64,000 nucleotides of DNA, from contig DS999223.1 in assembly GCA_000156295.1 (NCBI GenBank), forward strand, positions 62,001-126,000. Reading direction: 5' to 3'. This DNA is from a marine gamma proteobacterium HTCC2148 (GTDB lineage: Bacteria; Pseudomonadota; Gammaproteobacteria; Pseudomonadales; Halieaceae). Below the pieces are notes generated by a model that was not told where the DNA came from, ran no database searches, and saw nothing but the letters and a program-made list of their open reading frames with translations. Positions 16,986 to 25,305 of this stretch are shown here, piece by piece; positions within the stretch are counted from its first letter, which is position 1; every line of letters starts with the position of its first letter. A program made the position numbers and the translations under genes.

Positions 16986-17360
16986 GTGCTGAGTGAAAGT
17001 TCCTATCTCACGGCGATTTATGTCTATTGTGGCGCTGCCATCATGTTGTTGCTGTGTCTGGCCTGGTGGTTTGGTCGCCGCTGGCCGAACGCCTGGGTAG
17101 CGCTATTGATCCTGGTGACTGCTGCATTGCTGCTTACCCCGGCATACCCGCGTGAGGAAGTAGATACGCTGGCACCAGCGTTAATAGTCGCCGGGTTCCA
17201 GATGGCAACAGAGGGTTTTGAATCCGCTCGTCATGCTTTAAAGCCGCTCACCTATAGTTGTGGCTTCGCTATTTTATTGGCGCTGGTGTTCAGGTTAGTG
17301 TTCTTGCGATCAGGGAGAACGTCAGCCTCCAGCAATGCCGAAAAAGCGGAGTCCAACTGA
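16986..17360 (+). CDS. Small membrane protein of unknown function
   Basis: 124 residues with three hydrophobic segments: about residues 10-30 (IYVYCGAAIMLLLCLAWWF), 36-52 (AWVALLILVTAALLLTP) and 90-108 (SCGFAILLALVFRLVF), followed by a charged tail. The GTG start at 16986 has AGGAGT (16976-16981) just upstream. It ends exactly one base before the vWA gene, so it most likely works with the vWA/MoxR proteins downstream, for example as a membrane partner. I do not recognise a family. Confidence 0.75.
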   Translation: MLSESSYLTAIYVYCGAAIMLLLCLAWWFGRRWPNAWVALLILVTAALLLTPAYPREEVDTLAPALIVAGFQMATEGFESARHALKPLTYSCGFAILLALVFRLVFLRSGRTSASSNAEKAESN

Positions 17361-18842
17361 ATGAGCCCGTTTCGGCAATTATCCAGCCTGGTGTTGCTGC
17401 TATGTTTATTCTCCTGCTCATCGTTGGCGAGCAGTGCCAGTTTGAAGCCCGATTTACGCATCTTGATTGATGTTTCTGGAGGGATGAAGACGTCGGATCC
17501 CAGAAATCGTCGAGCGTCTGCGCTGGTCCTGTTGGTGAACTTGCTTCCCGACGGTGCCAAGGCTGGCATATGGGTGTTCGGTAAAGAGGCTGAACTTTTG
17601 GTACCTCACGGCTTGGTGGATGCAGCCTGGCGTCAACGGGCCCAGCAAGCTATTGCAACTCTTAAGGCCGCTGGTCAGAGAACTAATATCCCTGCCGCGC
17701 TTGAACAGGCGACTGCTGACCTTGAACAGCCGACTTCCGGTTATCGCACTAGTGTCTTATTGCTCACCGCGGGTAAGGTTGATGTTGCAGAATCGCCAAT
17801 CATCAACGTAAACGAATCACGGAAACTGTTGAATGGACGGGCCGTAGAGTTGGGTGAACTGGGTGTGCCGGTGCATACCATAGCGTTTTCTGCGCAGGCT
17901 GATGCCATGCTCTTGCGTTCCCTTGCACGGCAGACTAATGGCACATCGCGGCAGGCAGACTCGGCAGACGAGCTGAGTGTTATGTTTATGAGGGTACTGG
18001 AGATGGTAGCCCCCGTGGCGCAAGTTCCCATTGTCCATCGTGAATTTACTGTTGACGACCGCGTACAGCAATTGTCAGTGCTGACCTTTTTTCAGCGCGG
18101 TAAAGGCAAATTAAGATTGATTGATCCAGACGGTGTGATCCTTTCATCAGAAGATGAATCCGGGCGAGTGGACTGGTTTCGTAATCAACAGTTTGCATTG
18201 GCTACTGTAAATAACCCCGGCGAAGGGACCTGGCGACTGAAGATGCCTCCAAAGGCGCTTGCCAGGGCATTGATCGTTTCCGACTTGGAGTTAGAGGTGG
18301 GCCCGCTGCCTAATTACGTGCCCGCGGGACAACAGGCCGAGTTGACATTGCATCTGTCTGATCAAGGAACGGTGATCACTGATCAGGAGGTGTTATCGGG
18401 CTTTAACGTCAGTTTGAGAGTCAAGGGTCCCCTGGGGAATAACGACATTGTGGTCGTCGATAGCCCTTCCACTGATGGGGTTTATCGGGTGGTAACCCCG
18501 GTTTTAGCCCAGCCGGGCCGTTATCAACTGCTGCTTAGGGTCGATACCCAGTCCTTGCGACGAGATTTGCCGATTTATTTGGAGGTTGAGGTGCCGGCGG
18601 AGCAGCCGACGCTGGTGACCCGTGGACAGGAGATGCCCGAAGACGACTTTAAAGCACCATTGATGTGGTTGGCGGGTGTCTGTGGTCTTGTATTGCTTGG
18701 CGTCTGGTTTATTTTGCGTCGCCGCGAACAACGTAAACTTGCCCTTTGGCAAAAACGCGCTCGCGAAATTGGCCGCAATGGCTCAAGCAGGTTCTCAACG
18801 AGTTCCGCGAGCGCGAATGAGGCTGGTGACCAACTTGATTAG
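17361..18842 (+). CDS. Membrane-anchored vWA-domain protein
   Basis: 493 residues. An N-terminal signal (hydrophobic residues 8-25; Sec or lipoprotein type is ambiguous, LFSC being a poor lipobox) precedes a von Willebrand A domain (about residues 30-215) and an immunoglobulin-like region. One transmembrane helix at about 433-452 (LMWLAGVCGLVLLGVWFIL) is followed by RRREQRK and a short cytoplasmic tail. The metal-site motif 1 reads DVSGGM (D37), with the second serine changed to glycine, and the expected LTDG strand reads LLTAGKVD, lacking the aspartate, so metal binding may be weakened. Probable role: periplasmic partner of the MoxR ATPase encoded next. It starts directly at the preceding stop codon. 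Confidence 0.82.
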   Translation: MSPFRQLSSLVLLLCLFSCSSLASSASLKPDLRILIDVSGGMKTSDPRNRRASALVLLVNLLPDGAKAGIWVFGKEAELLVPHGLVDAAWRQRAQQAIATLKAAGQRTNIPAALEQATADLEQPTSGYRTSVLLLTAGKVDVAESPIINVNESRKLLNGRAVELGELGVPVHTIAFSAQADAMLLRSLARQTNGTSRQADSADELSVMFMRVLEMVAPVAQVPIVHREFTVDDRVQQLSVLTFFQRGKGKLRLIDPDGVILSSEDESGRVDWFRNQQFALATVNNPGEGTWRLKMPPKALARALIVSDLELEVGPLPNYVPAGQQAELTLHLSDQGTVITDQEVLSGFNVSLRVKGPLGNNDIVVVDSPSTDGVYRVVTPVLAQPGRYQLLLRVDTQSLRRDLPIYLEVEVPAEQPTLVTRGQEMPEDDFKAPLMWLAGVCGLVLLGVWFILRRREQRKLALWQKRAREIGRNGSSRFSTSSASANEAGDQLD

Positions 18843-18898
18843 TCAGTTACCAATCGGTACGCTTGGCGGCTTTGAAAATTTAACAGGTAGTAGTTCAG

Positions 18899-19744
18899 AT
18901 GAAATTTGAAGGAACCGAGAGATACGTTGCCACTGATGACCTGCGCATGGCCGTTAACGCAGCTGTCGTTTTGGAGCGCCCGCTATTGATCAAGGGTGAG
19001 CCTGGAACTGGTAAGACCATGTTGGCGGAGGAAGTGGCAGAAGGGCTCGGCAAGCGGCTGATTCAGTGGCACATCAAATCGACCACCAAAGCCCAGCAGG
19101 GTCTCTATGAATACGATGCGGTGTCGCGCTTGCGTGACTCCCAGCTGGGCGACGCCAAAGTGCAGGACATCGCCAACTACATTAAACAGGGCAAACTCTG
19201 GGAGGCTTTTGATTCCGATGAGCAGGTAGTCCTGCTGATTGATGAAATCGACAAGGCCGATATTGAATTCCCCAACGACTTGTTGGTCGAGCTGGATCGC
19301 ATGGAATTCTTTGTGTATGAAACCGGAGAGACTATCAAGGCCAAGCAGCGCCCGATTATCATCATTACCAGTAATAATGAAAAAGAATTGCCGGATGCGT
19401 TTTTGCGGCGCTGCTTCTTCCACTTTATCAATTTCCCTGATCGGGACACCATGCGTGAAATCGTCGCCGTTCACTACCCGGATATTTCCAAGACACTGGT
19501 GCAAGAAGCCATGGAAGTATTCTTCGATCTGAGAGGAATCCCCGGTCTGAAGAAAAAGCCTTCTACCTCGGAGTTGATCGATTGGCTGAAATTGCTAATG
19601 GCCGATGAGATTCCGGATGAGATTCTCAAGGATCGTGACCCCACCAAGGCGATTCCACCGCTATACGGCGCGTTAATGAAAAATGAGCAGGACGTACATT
19701 TGTTGGAACGTTTAGCTTTTATGCATAGACGCGAGACACGCTGA
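18899..19744 (+). CDS. MoxR-family AAA+ ATPase
   Basis: 281 residues with Walker A GEPGTGKT (33-40), Walker B VLLIDEIDKAD, sensor-1 IIITSNNEKELPDAF and arginine finger LRRC. MoxR proteins pair with vWA proteins and act as chaperone-like remodelers that insert metals or activate enzymes (CoxD/CoxE, NorQ/NorD, CbbQ/CbbO and RavA/ViaA are known cases). The partner here is the vWA gene 10 bases downstream. No client enzyme gene of those systems is present next to it, so the target is open. The start ATG 18899 follows a 56-base gap. Confidence 0.9.
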   Translation: MKFEGTERYVATDDLRMAVNAAVVLERPLLIKGEPGTGKTMLAEEVAEGLGKRLIQWHIKSTTKAQQGLYEYDAVSRLRDSQLGDAKVQDIANYIKQGKLWEAFDSDEQVVLLIDEIDKADIEFPNDLLVELDRMEFFVYETGETIKAKQRPIIIITSNNEKELPDAFLRRCFFHFINFPDRDTMREIVAVHYPDISKTLVQEAMEVFFDLRGIPGLKKKPSTSELIDWLKLLMADEIPDEILKDRDPTKAIPPLYGALMKNEQDVHLLERLAFMHRRETR

Positions 19745-19754
19745 GGCTAGCTCT

Positions 19755-20930
19755 GTGCTGATTAATTTTTTCCATGGCCTGCGTGATGCGGGCGTCCCGG
19801 TAACTACCCGAGAGTTGTTGGATCTGCTGGAAGGTATGAAACGGCGGGTGGTGTTTGGCTCAATGGATGAGTTCTATTACTTCAGCCGTACTTGCATGGT
19901 CAAGGACGAGAAGTACTTCGACCGTTTTGACCAGGCCTTTGGGTTGCACTTCAAGGATCTGGAAGCGCTTGACGATGTGATCGAAGCGCTTATACCCGAT
20001 GACTGGCTGCGTTCCGAGTTTCTTAAAAATCTGTCCGCAGAAGAAAAAGAAAAAATTGAATCTCTGGGCGGGCTGGAAAAGCTCATCGAGGAATTCAAAA
20101 AGCGACTGGAAGAGCAGGAAAAGCGCCACGAGGGCGGTAACAAGTGGATAGGCACCGGCGGCACCTCGCCGTTCGGCCAGGAAGGATACAATCCTGAAGG
20201 CGTTCGGGTAGGGCCTAACGGGCGCAACAAAAAGGCAGTAAAAGTTTGGGACAAGCGCGACTTCAAAAACCTGGACGATAGCGTTGAGCTGGGTACTCGC
20301 AATATCAAGGTAGCTATGCGCCGATTGCGTAAGTTTGCACGCACCGGCGCCGCCGATGAACTGGATCTGGATGACACCATTACTTCCACTGCCCGCAACG
20401 CAGGCCTGCTGGATATCAAGATGGTGCCTGAGCGTCACAACGCGGTAAAAGTGCTGCTATTTTTTGACGTGGGCGGTTCCATGGATCCCCACGTAAAGGT
20501 GTGTGAAGAGCTGTTCTCAGCGGCGCGCACAGAGTTCAAGCACATGGAATATTTTTACTTCCATAATTTCCTGTATGAAAATGTTTGGAAGAACAATGTT
20601 CGACGGCACAACGAACGGACCTCCTTGCTGGATGTGCTGCATAAATACAGTCACGATTACAAAGTGGTGTTCGTGGGTGATGCTTCGATGTCACCTTATG
20701 AAATTCTTCAGCCAGGTGGCTCTGTGGAGCACTGGAACGAGGAATCGGGCGAAGTCTGGATGCGCCGGCTGCAAGAAGTTTATGACAAAGTGGTCTGGAT
20801 AAACCCTGTTCCCGAAGAAGAGTGGCAGTACACCCAGTCGGTGGCTATTACCCACAAACTGCTGGAAGGTAAAATGTATCCGCTTACGCTCAAAGGGCTT
20901 GAGGAAGGTATGGGCTACCTCTCCAAGTAG
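19755..20930 (+). CDS. CoxE-like vWA protein, partner of MoxR
   Basis: 391 residues. The N-terminal half is helical and charged (EEKEKIESLGGLEKLIEEF). A central stretch is poorly ordered (GGNKWIGTGGTSPFGQEGYN), followed by a vWA domain from about residue 230. The metal-site motif reads FDVGGSMDPH (D238), with glycine in place of the first serine. VVFVGDASMSPYE follows later. No signal peptide, so it is cytoplasmic. The GTG start at 19755 lies 10 bases after moxR, which fits co-translation and physical partnership as in CoxD/CoxE. It is the last gene of the long run that begins with dnaX and faces trmH-like convergently with a 33-base gap. Confidence 0.87.
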   Translation: MLINFFHGLRDAGVPVTTRELLDLLEGMKRRVVFGSMDEFYYFSRTCMVKDEKYFDRFDQAFGLHFKDLEALDDVIEALIPDDWLRSEFLKNLSAEEKEKIESLGGLEKLIEEFKKRLEEQEKRHEGGNKWIGTGGTSPFGQEGYNPEGVRVGPNGRNKKAVKVWDKRDFKNLDDSVELGTRNIKVAMRRLRKFARTGAADELDLDDTITSTARNAGLLDIKMVPERHNAVKVLLFFDVGGSMDPHVKVCEELFSAARTEFKHMEYFYFHNFLYENVWKNNVRRHNERTSLLDVLHKYSHDYKVVFVGDASMSPYEILQPGGSVEHWNEESGEVWMRRLQEVYDKVVWINPVPEEEWQYTQSVAITHKLLEGKMYPLTLKGLEEGMGYLSK

Positions 20931-20963
20931 GGAGGTCTTAGGTCTCAGGGTTCGAGCAGGCGC

Positions 20964-21755
20964 TTACCTTACCTTTGCAAGGCTCCCCGCAAAGGCAATC
21001 AAGCTGGCGGTAACCGCTACATTCAGTGACTCCACTCCATTGTTCATTGGTATCGACAGCGACTTGTCGGCCAGCTGGACGACGTCTTTTGATACGCCTT
21101 CGGTTTCGTTGCCCAAAACGTAAGCAACGTGTTTTTTAGGCGTGAATTCAAACAAAGTCTGGCTTGCATTAGCTTCAAGGCTACAAATTTCTACCTCTTG
21201 CTGTGCCAGTCGTCGCAATGCGTTTACCTGGGAGTCGCACATTACCAGCGGTGCTCGATAGAGCGTGCCGGCGCTTGCCTTGATCACCAGGGGTCCCAGG
21301 GCAGCGTTGCCCTTGCTTGACCATAGCACGGCGTCTATGTGGCCGGCCGCGGCAGAGCGCAAAATCATTCCCAGGTTTTGCGGGTTGGTAATGCCGTCCA
21401 GTGCGAGGACACGTTGCGGGGCGAGTCCAGGTAGTTCCTCAACATAGGTTTGTAACGAGCGAAAACTCGGGCAAAGAATATCCAGCGCTACTCCCTGGTC
21501 CTGCTTGCCGTTCTTGGAGATACGGGCAAGCGCCTCGCGGCTGTGCTCGTGGACCGGGATGCTTTTTTTTGCGGCCGCATCAAGCAGTTCGGTAATAATG
21601 CCGCCGCCGCGGTTGCTACTGGAAAGGTGTAATGCGTGGCACTGGAGCAGGGGGTCTCGCAGGGCTTCCAGGGCTGGTTTACGGCCATAAACTGTCAGCA
21701 CACGCTCGAAAAACGCTTTTTTCTGGGTGTAGTCTTCGCTGTCCTGCATGCTCAC
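20964..21755 (-). CDS. TrmH/SpoU-family RNA methyltransferase
   Basis: 263 residues, SAM-dependent 2'-O-ribose methyltransferase of the SPOUT class. The three family motifs are visible: LDGITNPQNLGMILRSA (motif 1), YVLGNETEGVS (motif 2) and LSIPMNNGVESLNVAVTASL (motif 3). An N-terminal substrate-binding domain of about 110 residues is present as in RlmB. The substrate (rRNA or tRNA) cannot be told. The GTG start at 21755 overlaps the stop of the araC-type gene in a GTGA; ATG 21749 is an alternative. Confidence 0.88.
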   Translation of the reverse strand: MSMQDSEDYTQKKAFFERVLTVYGRKPALEALRDPLLQCHALHLSSSNRGGGIITELLDAAAKKSIPVHEHSREALARISKNGKQDQGVALDILCPSFRSLQTYVEELPGLAPQRVLALDGITNPQNLGMILRSAAAGHIDAVLWSSKGNAALGPLVIKASAGTLYRAPLVMCDSQVNALRRLAQQEVEICSLEANASQTLFEFTPKKHVAYVLGNETEGVSKDVVQLADKSLSIPMNNGVESLNVAVTASLIAFAGSLAKVR

Positions 21756-22807
21756 GCTTTAGCCTCTCTTTCCCGCTGTAATTGCTCTCGAAATTTGCCT
21801 GGAGAGATTCCTGTCCACTTCTTGAAGGAGCGATAAAAGGCCGAGTTGTCCTGGAACCCCATTACCGCTGCAATGGCGTCAATGGAGAGCTCATCCCTGT
21901 GCATGTATTGAACTGCGAGTTCGCGACGTAAGTCATCTTTCAACTGCTGAAAGCTGGTTCCTTCAGCAGTAAGGCGCCGATGCAAAGTGCGCGGGGACAT
22001 GTTCAGCTGCGACGCCGCACCGCTTGCTGTGGGCAGTCTCTCCGGGCCGGCAGAGACCAGAATCTGCTCTACTTTAGCCGATAGGGTTTTCAGGTTACCG
22101 GGCACGTCACGTTTAACCAGGGGGTAGGGCGCCAGTCGCAGGAATTCTCTCAGGCTCGCCTCGCTTTGAACAATGGGGTGCTGCAATAACTGCCGGGAAA
22201 TGACCAGGCCTGAGTTATCCATGTCAAAGGCAACAGGACAACCGAATAATTTTTCATAGTGTTGGGTACTTGCCGGTGCCGAGGCTCTTAACTGAACTGC
22301 TTGCAAGGGCATTTCTCTGCCAATCAGCCAGCTATAGAAGCGGTACATCATGAGCAGGATATTGGCATGCCCTATGTGCTCACTGTCGCTCTCCTGGGGG
22401 GCGTAGCGCTGAAACAGGCATAGCATCTGGTCATCTTGCAGAGGCACCAGAGGCCCGCTTATGCGCTCTCTGGACGTATTCCGGTACTGGTCGCAGTAAT
22501 CGTGAAACTCCCAGGCGCGAATAAGGGCCTGCTCCAGGGTTGGGCAGTGAATGACGAACAGGCACATCATCCGAAACGTGCCAGGCGGAGCATGGTATTC
22601 CTGTCCCAGGCCGAACGCCTCGTCCTGAAGTAGCTCCATCAATAAGCCATAGAGCTTGCTGTAGCTGGCGGTCGTGATTTCTGTTGTTTCCGGGTTTTGA
22701 TCTGCCAGGGGGTTAAAGTCCAGACCGATCTGTTGCAGCGCTCGTTCCAGTGGATAGCCCTGGTCAATCACCACTCGCAAGAGGGTATTGAGCGTTTTCA
22801 GGGGCAT
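21752..22807 (-). CDS. AraC-family transcriptional regulator
   Basis: 351 residues. The N-terminal two thirds match the arabinose-binding-like domain (PF12625 type) found in OruR/ArgR-like regulators. The C-terminal AraC helix-turn-helix shows LNMSPRTLHRRLTAEGTSF and AVMGFQDNSAFYRSFKKWTG. The start is ATG 22807; the frame runs upstream into the iclR-type gene but has no plausible start there. It lies 68 bases after that gene and overlaps the methyltransferase by 4 bases, so the three may form one transcript. The ligand and regulon are unknown. Confidence 0.88.
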   Translation of the reverse strand: MPLKTLNTLLRVVIDQGYPLERALQQIGLDFNPLADQNPETTEITTASYSKLYGLLMELLQDEAFGLGQEYHAPPGTFRMMCLFVIHCPTLEQALIRAWEFHDYCDQYRNTSRERISGPLVPLQDDQMLCLFQRYAPQESDSEHIGHANILLMMYRFYSWLIGREMPLQAVQLRASAPASTQHYEKLFGCPVAFDMDNSGLVISRQLLQHPIVQSEASLREFLRLAPYPLVKRDVPGNLKTLSAKVEQILVSAGPERLPTASGAASQLNMSPRTLHRRLTAEGTSFQQLKDDLRRELAVQYMHRDELSIDAIAAVMGFQDNSAFYRSFKKWTGISPGKFREQLQREREAKA

Positions 22808-22875
22808 GGTGTTCACAGCGCTAATGTTTCCCAGTGGTGACTGCAGAGGCGGGGAGATGGGCGAGGTATTTGGCT

Positions 22876-23769
22876 TTACGTGCCCTCTGCCAGCGCGGTA
22901 ATTCGATCGGCGGACGCCTTGATGCGGGCGGCGATCTCCTCGATCCTGGCGCCGGTGACCTGGCCGCCCAAAGATCCGGCGACAAAACACATGACTGGAA
23001 GCTTGTTTTCGATAAAAACCGGTACGGAAATAGTGCTCACGTCGTACTTGGCTTTTGGGTCAATACGATCCAGGTGAAAGTATTCGTCACACAGATCGTG
23101 CTGATAACGATTCGCAGCGTCTTCGAGTTCGGTCAGACTCCAGGAGGTGTGGATACGAGCCAACTCTTTTGTCAGTTCGATTTCAGCTTTGGTTTTGAGT
23201 GTGACTTCGTAGCCGCGTGCGCGAATAGCAATTAGCGCAACCCTAAGCTTTTGATCCAGTTTTTCGTTGTACTCGCCGCGGGATTCGTGAGCGCGGCTCA
23301 GCCACGCTTCCAGGTGTTTAGCGGGAGAGAAGGCGGTGAAACAGGCGGCCACTGGCGCTGTATTGGGCAGGCGCAGTCCCAGTTGGAATGAGTTAATCAA
23401 GGGCTGTGCTTTACCGTAGAGCGCTAGTAGGACCATGTGTTGTTTGGAGCGGCCGGTGACCGCGAAGCCAACGTCCAGATCTTGCTGCAGGCTTTCCAGC
23501 TCCGGCCTGGCATATTCCAGTACCGGGAATTGAGCAAAAGCGGCATTGCCCGCAGCGATAATAGAGGGGCCTAGTCGGTAAGCCTTGGTTTTCGGATGTT
23601 GAACTAAAAACCCGTAATTGGCCATGGTGGTGAGGATCGCATGGCAGGTAGCTTTATTGAGGTTTAGCCTGCGTGTCATCTCGGTCAGGCCAAAGGCCTG
23701 GTGAGGGTTGGCCATCAAAAGGTCCAGAATCGCCAGAGCGCGCGCTGTCGGTTGTGAAAAAAGGGCCAA
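22876..23769 (-). CDS. IclR-family transcriptional regulator
   Basis: 297 residues. A winged helix at residues 10-70 (ALAILDLLMANPHQAFGLTE, NKATCHAILTTMANYGFL) and an IclR effector domain (from about 80 to the end) are visible. The start is TTG 23769 (MALFSQPTARALAI), which fits the beginning of the winged helix; no ATG lies close. A perfect 15-bp palindrome 45 bases upstream is a good candidate operator. No catabolic operon is adjacent, so the target is unknown. Confidence 0.88.
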   Translation of the reverse strand: MALFSQPTARALAILDLLMANPHQAFGLTEMTRRLNLNKATCHAILTTMANYGFLVQHPKTKAYRLGPSIIAAGNAAFAQFPVLEYARPELESLQQDLDVGFAVTGRSKQHMVLLALYGKAQPLINSFQLGLRLPNTAPVAACFTAFSPAKHLEAWLSRAHESRGEYNEKLDQKLRVALIAIRARGYEVTLKTKAEIELTKELARIHTSWSLTELEDAANRYQHDLCDEYFHLDRIDPKAKYDVSTISVPVFIENKLPVMCFVAGSLGGQVTGARIEEIAARIKASADRITALAEGT

Positions 23770-23813
23770 ACTATTACTCCCGGCAGGACCACCGACTGCG
23801 TCGGTGCGTGCAA

Positions 23814-23828
23814 ATTTTAGTATAAAAT
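23814..23828. promoter_or_regulatory. Perfect 15-bp palindrome, candidate IclR operator
   Basis: ATTTTA-GTA-TAAAAT, six-base arms around a 3-base centre, 45 bases upstream of the iclR-type start in an AT-rich stretch where its promoter should lie. IclR-family operators are often about 15-bp palindromes of this kind. A second, GC-rich inverted repeat CACCGAC-tgc-GTCGGTG is at 23790-23806, between the palindrome and the gene, and would form a hairpin in the mRNA leader. Confidence 0.55.
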
Positions 23829-23946
23829 GTTGTACTTGTTTCGGTATGGTAACGCCCGAGGTAGGCTACAGCAAGCCTGCTGTTATCGATGCTAAAGTGC
23901 ATAGCCAGCGCGGCTCGTGGCAGAGCTCCGGAGAATTGAGACCAAC

Positions 23947-24162
23947 GTGTTAATCCTGTATGGAACCAGCGCCTGTCATCTGTGTGAAATCGCCGCTGAC
24001 CTGCTGCGCGATGCGAGCCTCGAATTCGAGGAAGTCGATGTCAGTGAGTCAGACGTGTTGTTCGAACGCTATGGCCTGACGATTCCTGTCCTTAAGCGAG
24101 AGGACGACGCAGAACTGAACTGGCCTTTTGACGCAGCCCGGTTGGCGGCCTTTGTCAGTTAG
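23947..24162 (+). CDS. Glutaredoxin-like thiol protein
   Basis: 71 residues, thioredoxin fold of the short glutaredoxin-like family (DUF836 type). The redox motif is CHLC (GTSACHLCE, residues 9-12 region), the cis-proline lies in TIPVLKRED. The start was set to GTG 23947, giving MLILYGTSACHLC as usual for the family, with GGAGA 12 bases upstream; GTG 23917 would add ten residues without a visible ribosome site. The gene ends overlapping the stop of the convergent usp gene by 4 bases. Confidence 0.8.
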   Translation: MLILYGTSACHLCEIAADLLRDASLEFEEVDVSESDVLFERYGLTIPVLKREDDAELNWPFDAARLAAFVS

Positions 24163-24593
24163 TTGCCTACGCGAACCGCCAGTACGTCGCAGCTGGCGCC
24201 GTGGAGTACACCGTTAGCTGTAGAGCCCATTAATAGGGCGAGGCCATAGCGGCCGTGGCTGCCGACGACGATCAGATCTGCGCCGATTTCCTCTGCCATG
24301 GCATGAATTTCAACCTCCGGTCGGCCAAGCACGATATGCTGATGATCTTGGTCTATGCTGTTTTGCTCGGAAAAGCGCTTTAGCTGCTCAGTTGCCTGAT
24401 TCTGTATTTCATCCTGCAGACCGGAAAAATCCATGGGGATATCCACCCCGTAGGCGAAACTGAGAGGTTCGATGACGTGGATAATGTGTAGTTCGCAGTC
24501 GCCGTTGTCGGCGATACCTTGCGCCCGTTGCGCAACTTGGTTGGACTCATCACTCAGGTCGATGGCGACCAGAACTTTTTTATATTGAGACAT
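24159..24593 (-). CDS. Universal stress protein UspA family
   Basis: 144 residues, a single Usp domain. It starts MSQYKKVLVAIDLSDES with the nucleotide-site aspartate and carries the ATP-loop pattern GSHGRYGLALLMGSTANGV near the C-terminus, so it probably binds ATP. Cytoplasmic stress-related protein; the exact role cannot be inferred. The ATG at 24593 is the only start that begins the domain correctly, although the frame stays open upstream. It is divergent from the next gene with 110 bases between them. Confidence 0.9.
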   Translation of the reverse strand: MSQYKKVLVAIDLSDESNQVAQRAQGIADNGDCELHIIHVIEPLSFAYGVDIPMDFSGLQDEIQNQATEQLKRFSEQNSIDQDHQHIVLGRPEVEIHAMAEEIGADLIVVGSHGRYGLALLMGSTANGVLHGASCDVLAVRVGN

Positions 24594-24703
24594 GCGTTTG
24601 CTCCGCGTTTTCAGGATTAGCAGGGCTTTAGTTATAGCATAGAATCCGGTCTGGGCAATCCCGCCTCTGGCTTGAATTTGATCTGAATCAGGAACCTTGT
24701 TGA

Positions 24704-25150
24704 TTGAAATACCTACTGATCTTGTTTGTGATTGCTTTGGCCTTGGCGCCGCTGACCCACTTTTTGCCCAGTAAACGGCAGCGCCTGATTGCCAAAATGC
24801 GCGAGTACGCCGCCTTGCACGGACTTTTTGTCGAATTTCGGGATCTGCCCTCACGCGCAACGCGGCAAGGGCGTGAGGAGCGTAAGCAGCAGATTATTTA
24901 TTACGGCAGGCGGTTGCCCCCTTCTCGTAACGACGCCCGCAGCCGCACTGCCTGGGCATGTGAAGATGGCAACTGGCTATCTTTGGCCGAGAGAACGGCG
25001 GTGCCAGCCGCATTAGAGCAAATGCCTGCCACAATTCTGGCGGCGAGTCTCGATGAGGGGTCCTGCGGGATTTACTGGCTCGAAGTCGGCGATGAGGCCG
25101 ATGTTAAACAGATTGTCAGCGCTCTGGAGGCTTGGCAAGGCCAGCTCTGA
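24704..25150 (+). CDS. Membrane-anchored protein of unknown function
   Basis: 148 residues. One N-terminal transmembrane helix (KYLLILFVIALALAPLTHFL) is followed by a basic stretch (KRQRLIAKMREYAALHG) and a soluble cytoplasmic domain of about 110 residues without known motifs. The TTG start at 24704 is supported by the hydrophobic helix beginning at once and by CAGGA upstream. It precedes topA on the same strand, separated by 155 bases with a topA promoter. I do not recognise a family. Confidence 0.7.
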   Translation: MKYLLILFVIALALAPLTHFLPSKRQRLIAKMREYAALHGLFVEFRDLPSRATRQGREERKQQIIYYGRRLPPSRNDARSRTAWACEDGNWLSLAERTAVPAALEQMPATILAASLDEGSCGIYWLEVGDEADVKQIVSALEAWQGQL

Positions 25151-25208
25151 CCGGGGTGTTTGGGGCTAAATTGACAGCCGGGCAATAAGCACTGATGCAC
25201 GATTTTTC

Positions 25209-25237
25209 TTGACCGGGGCGAGATGGCGACTTATATA
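25209..25237 (+). promoter_or_regulatory. topA: Sigma-70-type promoter upstream of topA
   Basis: TTGACC (25209-25214), a 17-base spacer, and TATATA (25232-25237), about 70 bases before the topA ATG. The spacing is optimal. A second TTGACG at 25247-25252 has no good partner. Confidence 0.65.
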
Positions 25238-25305
25238 TGCCCTTTTTTGACGCAGGCTCGCACAGCACTTTGCGAACTAACACATCGTTTGAATAGTAGG
25301 AATCA

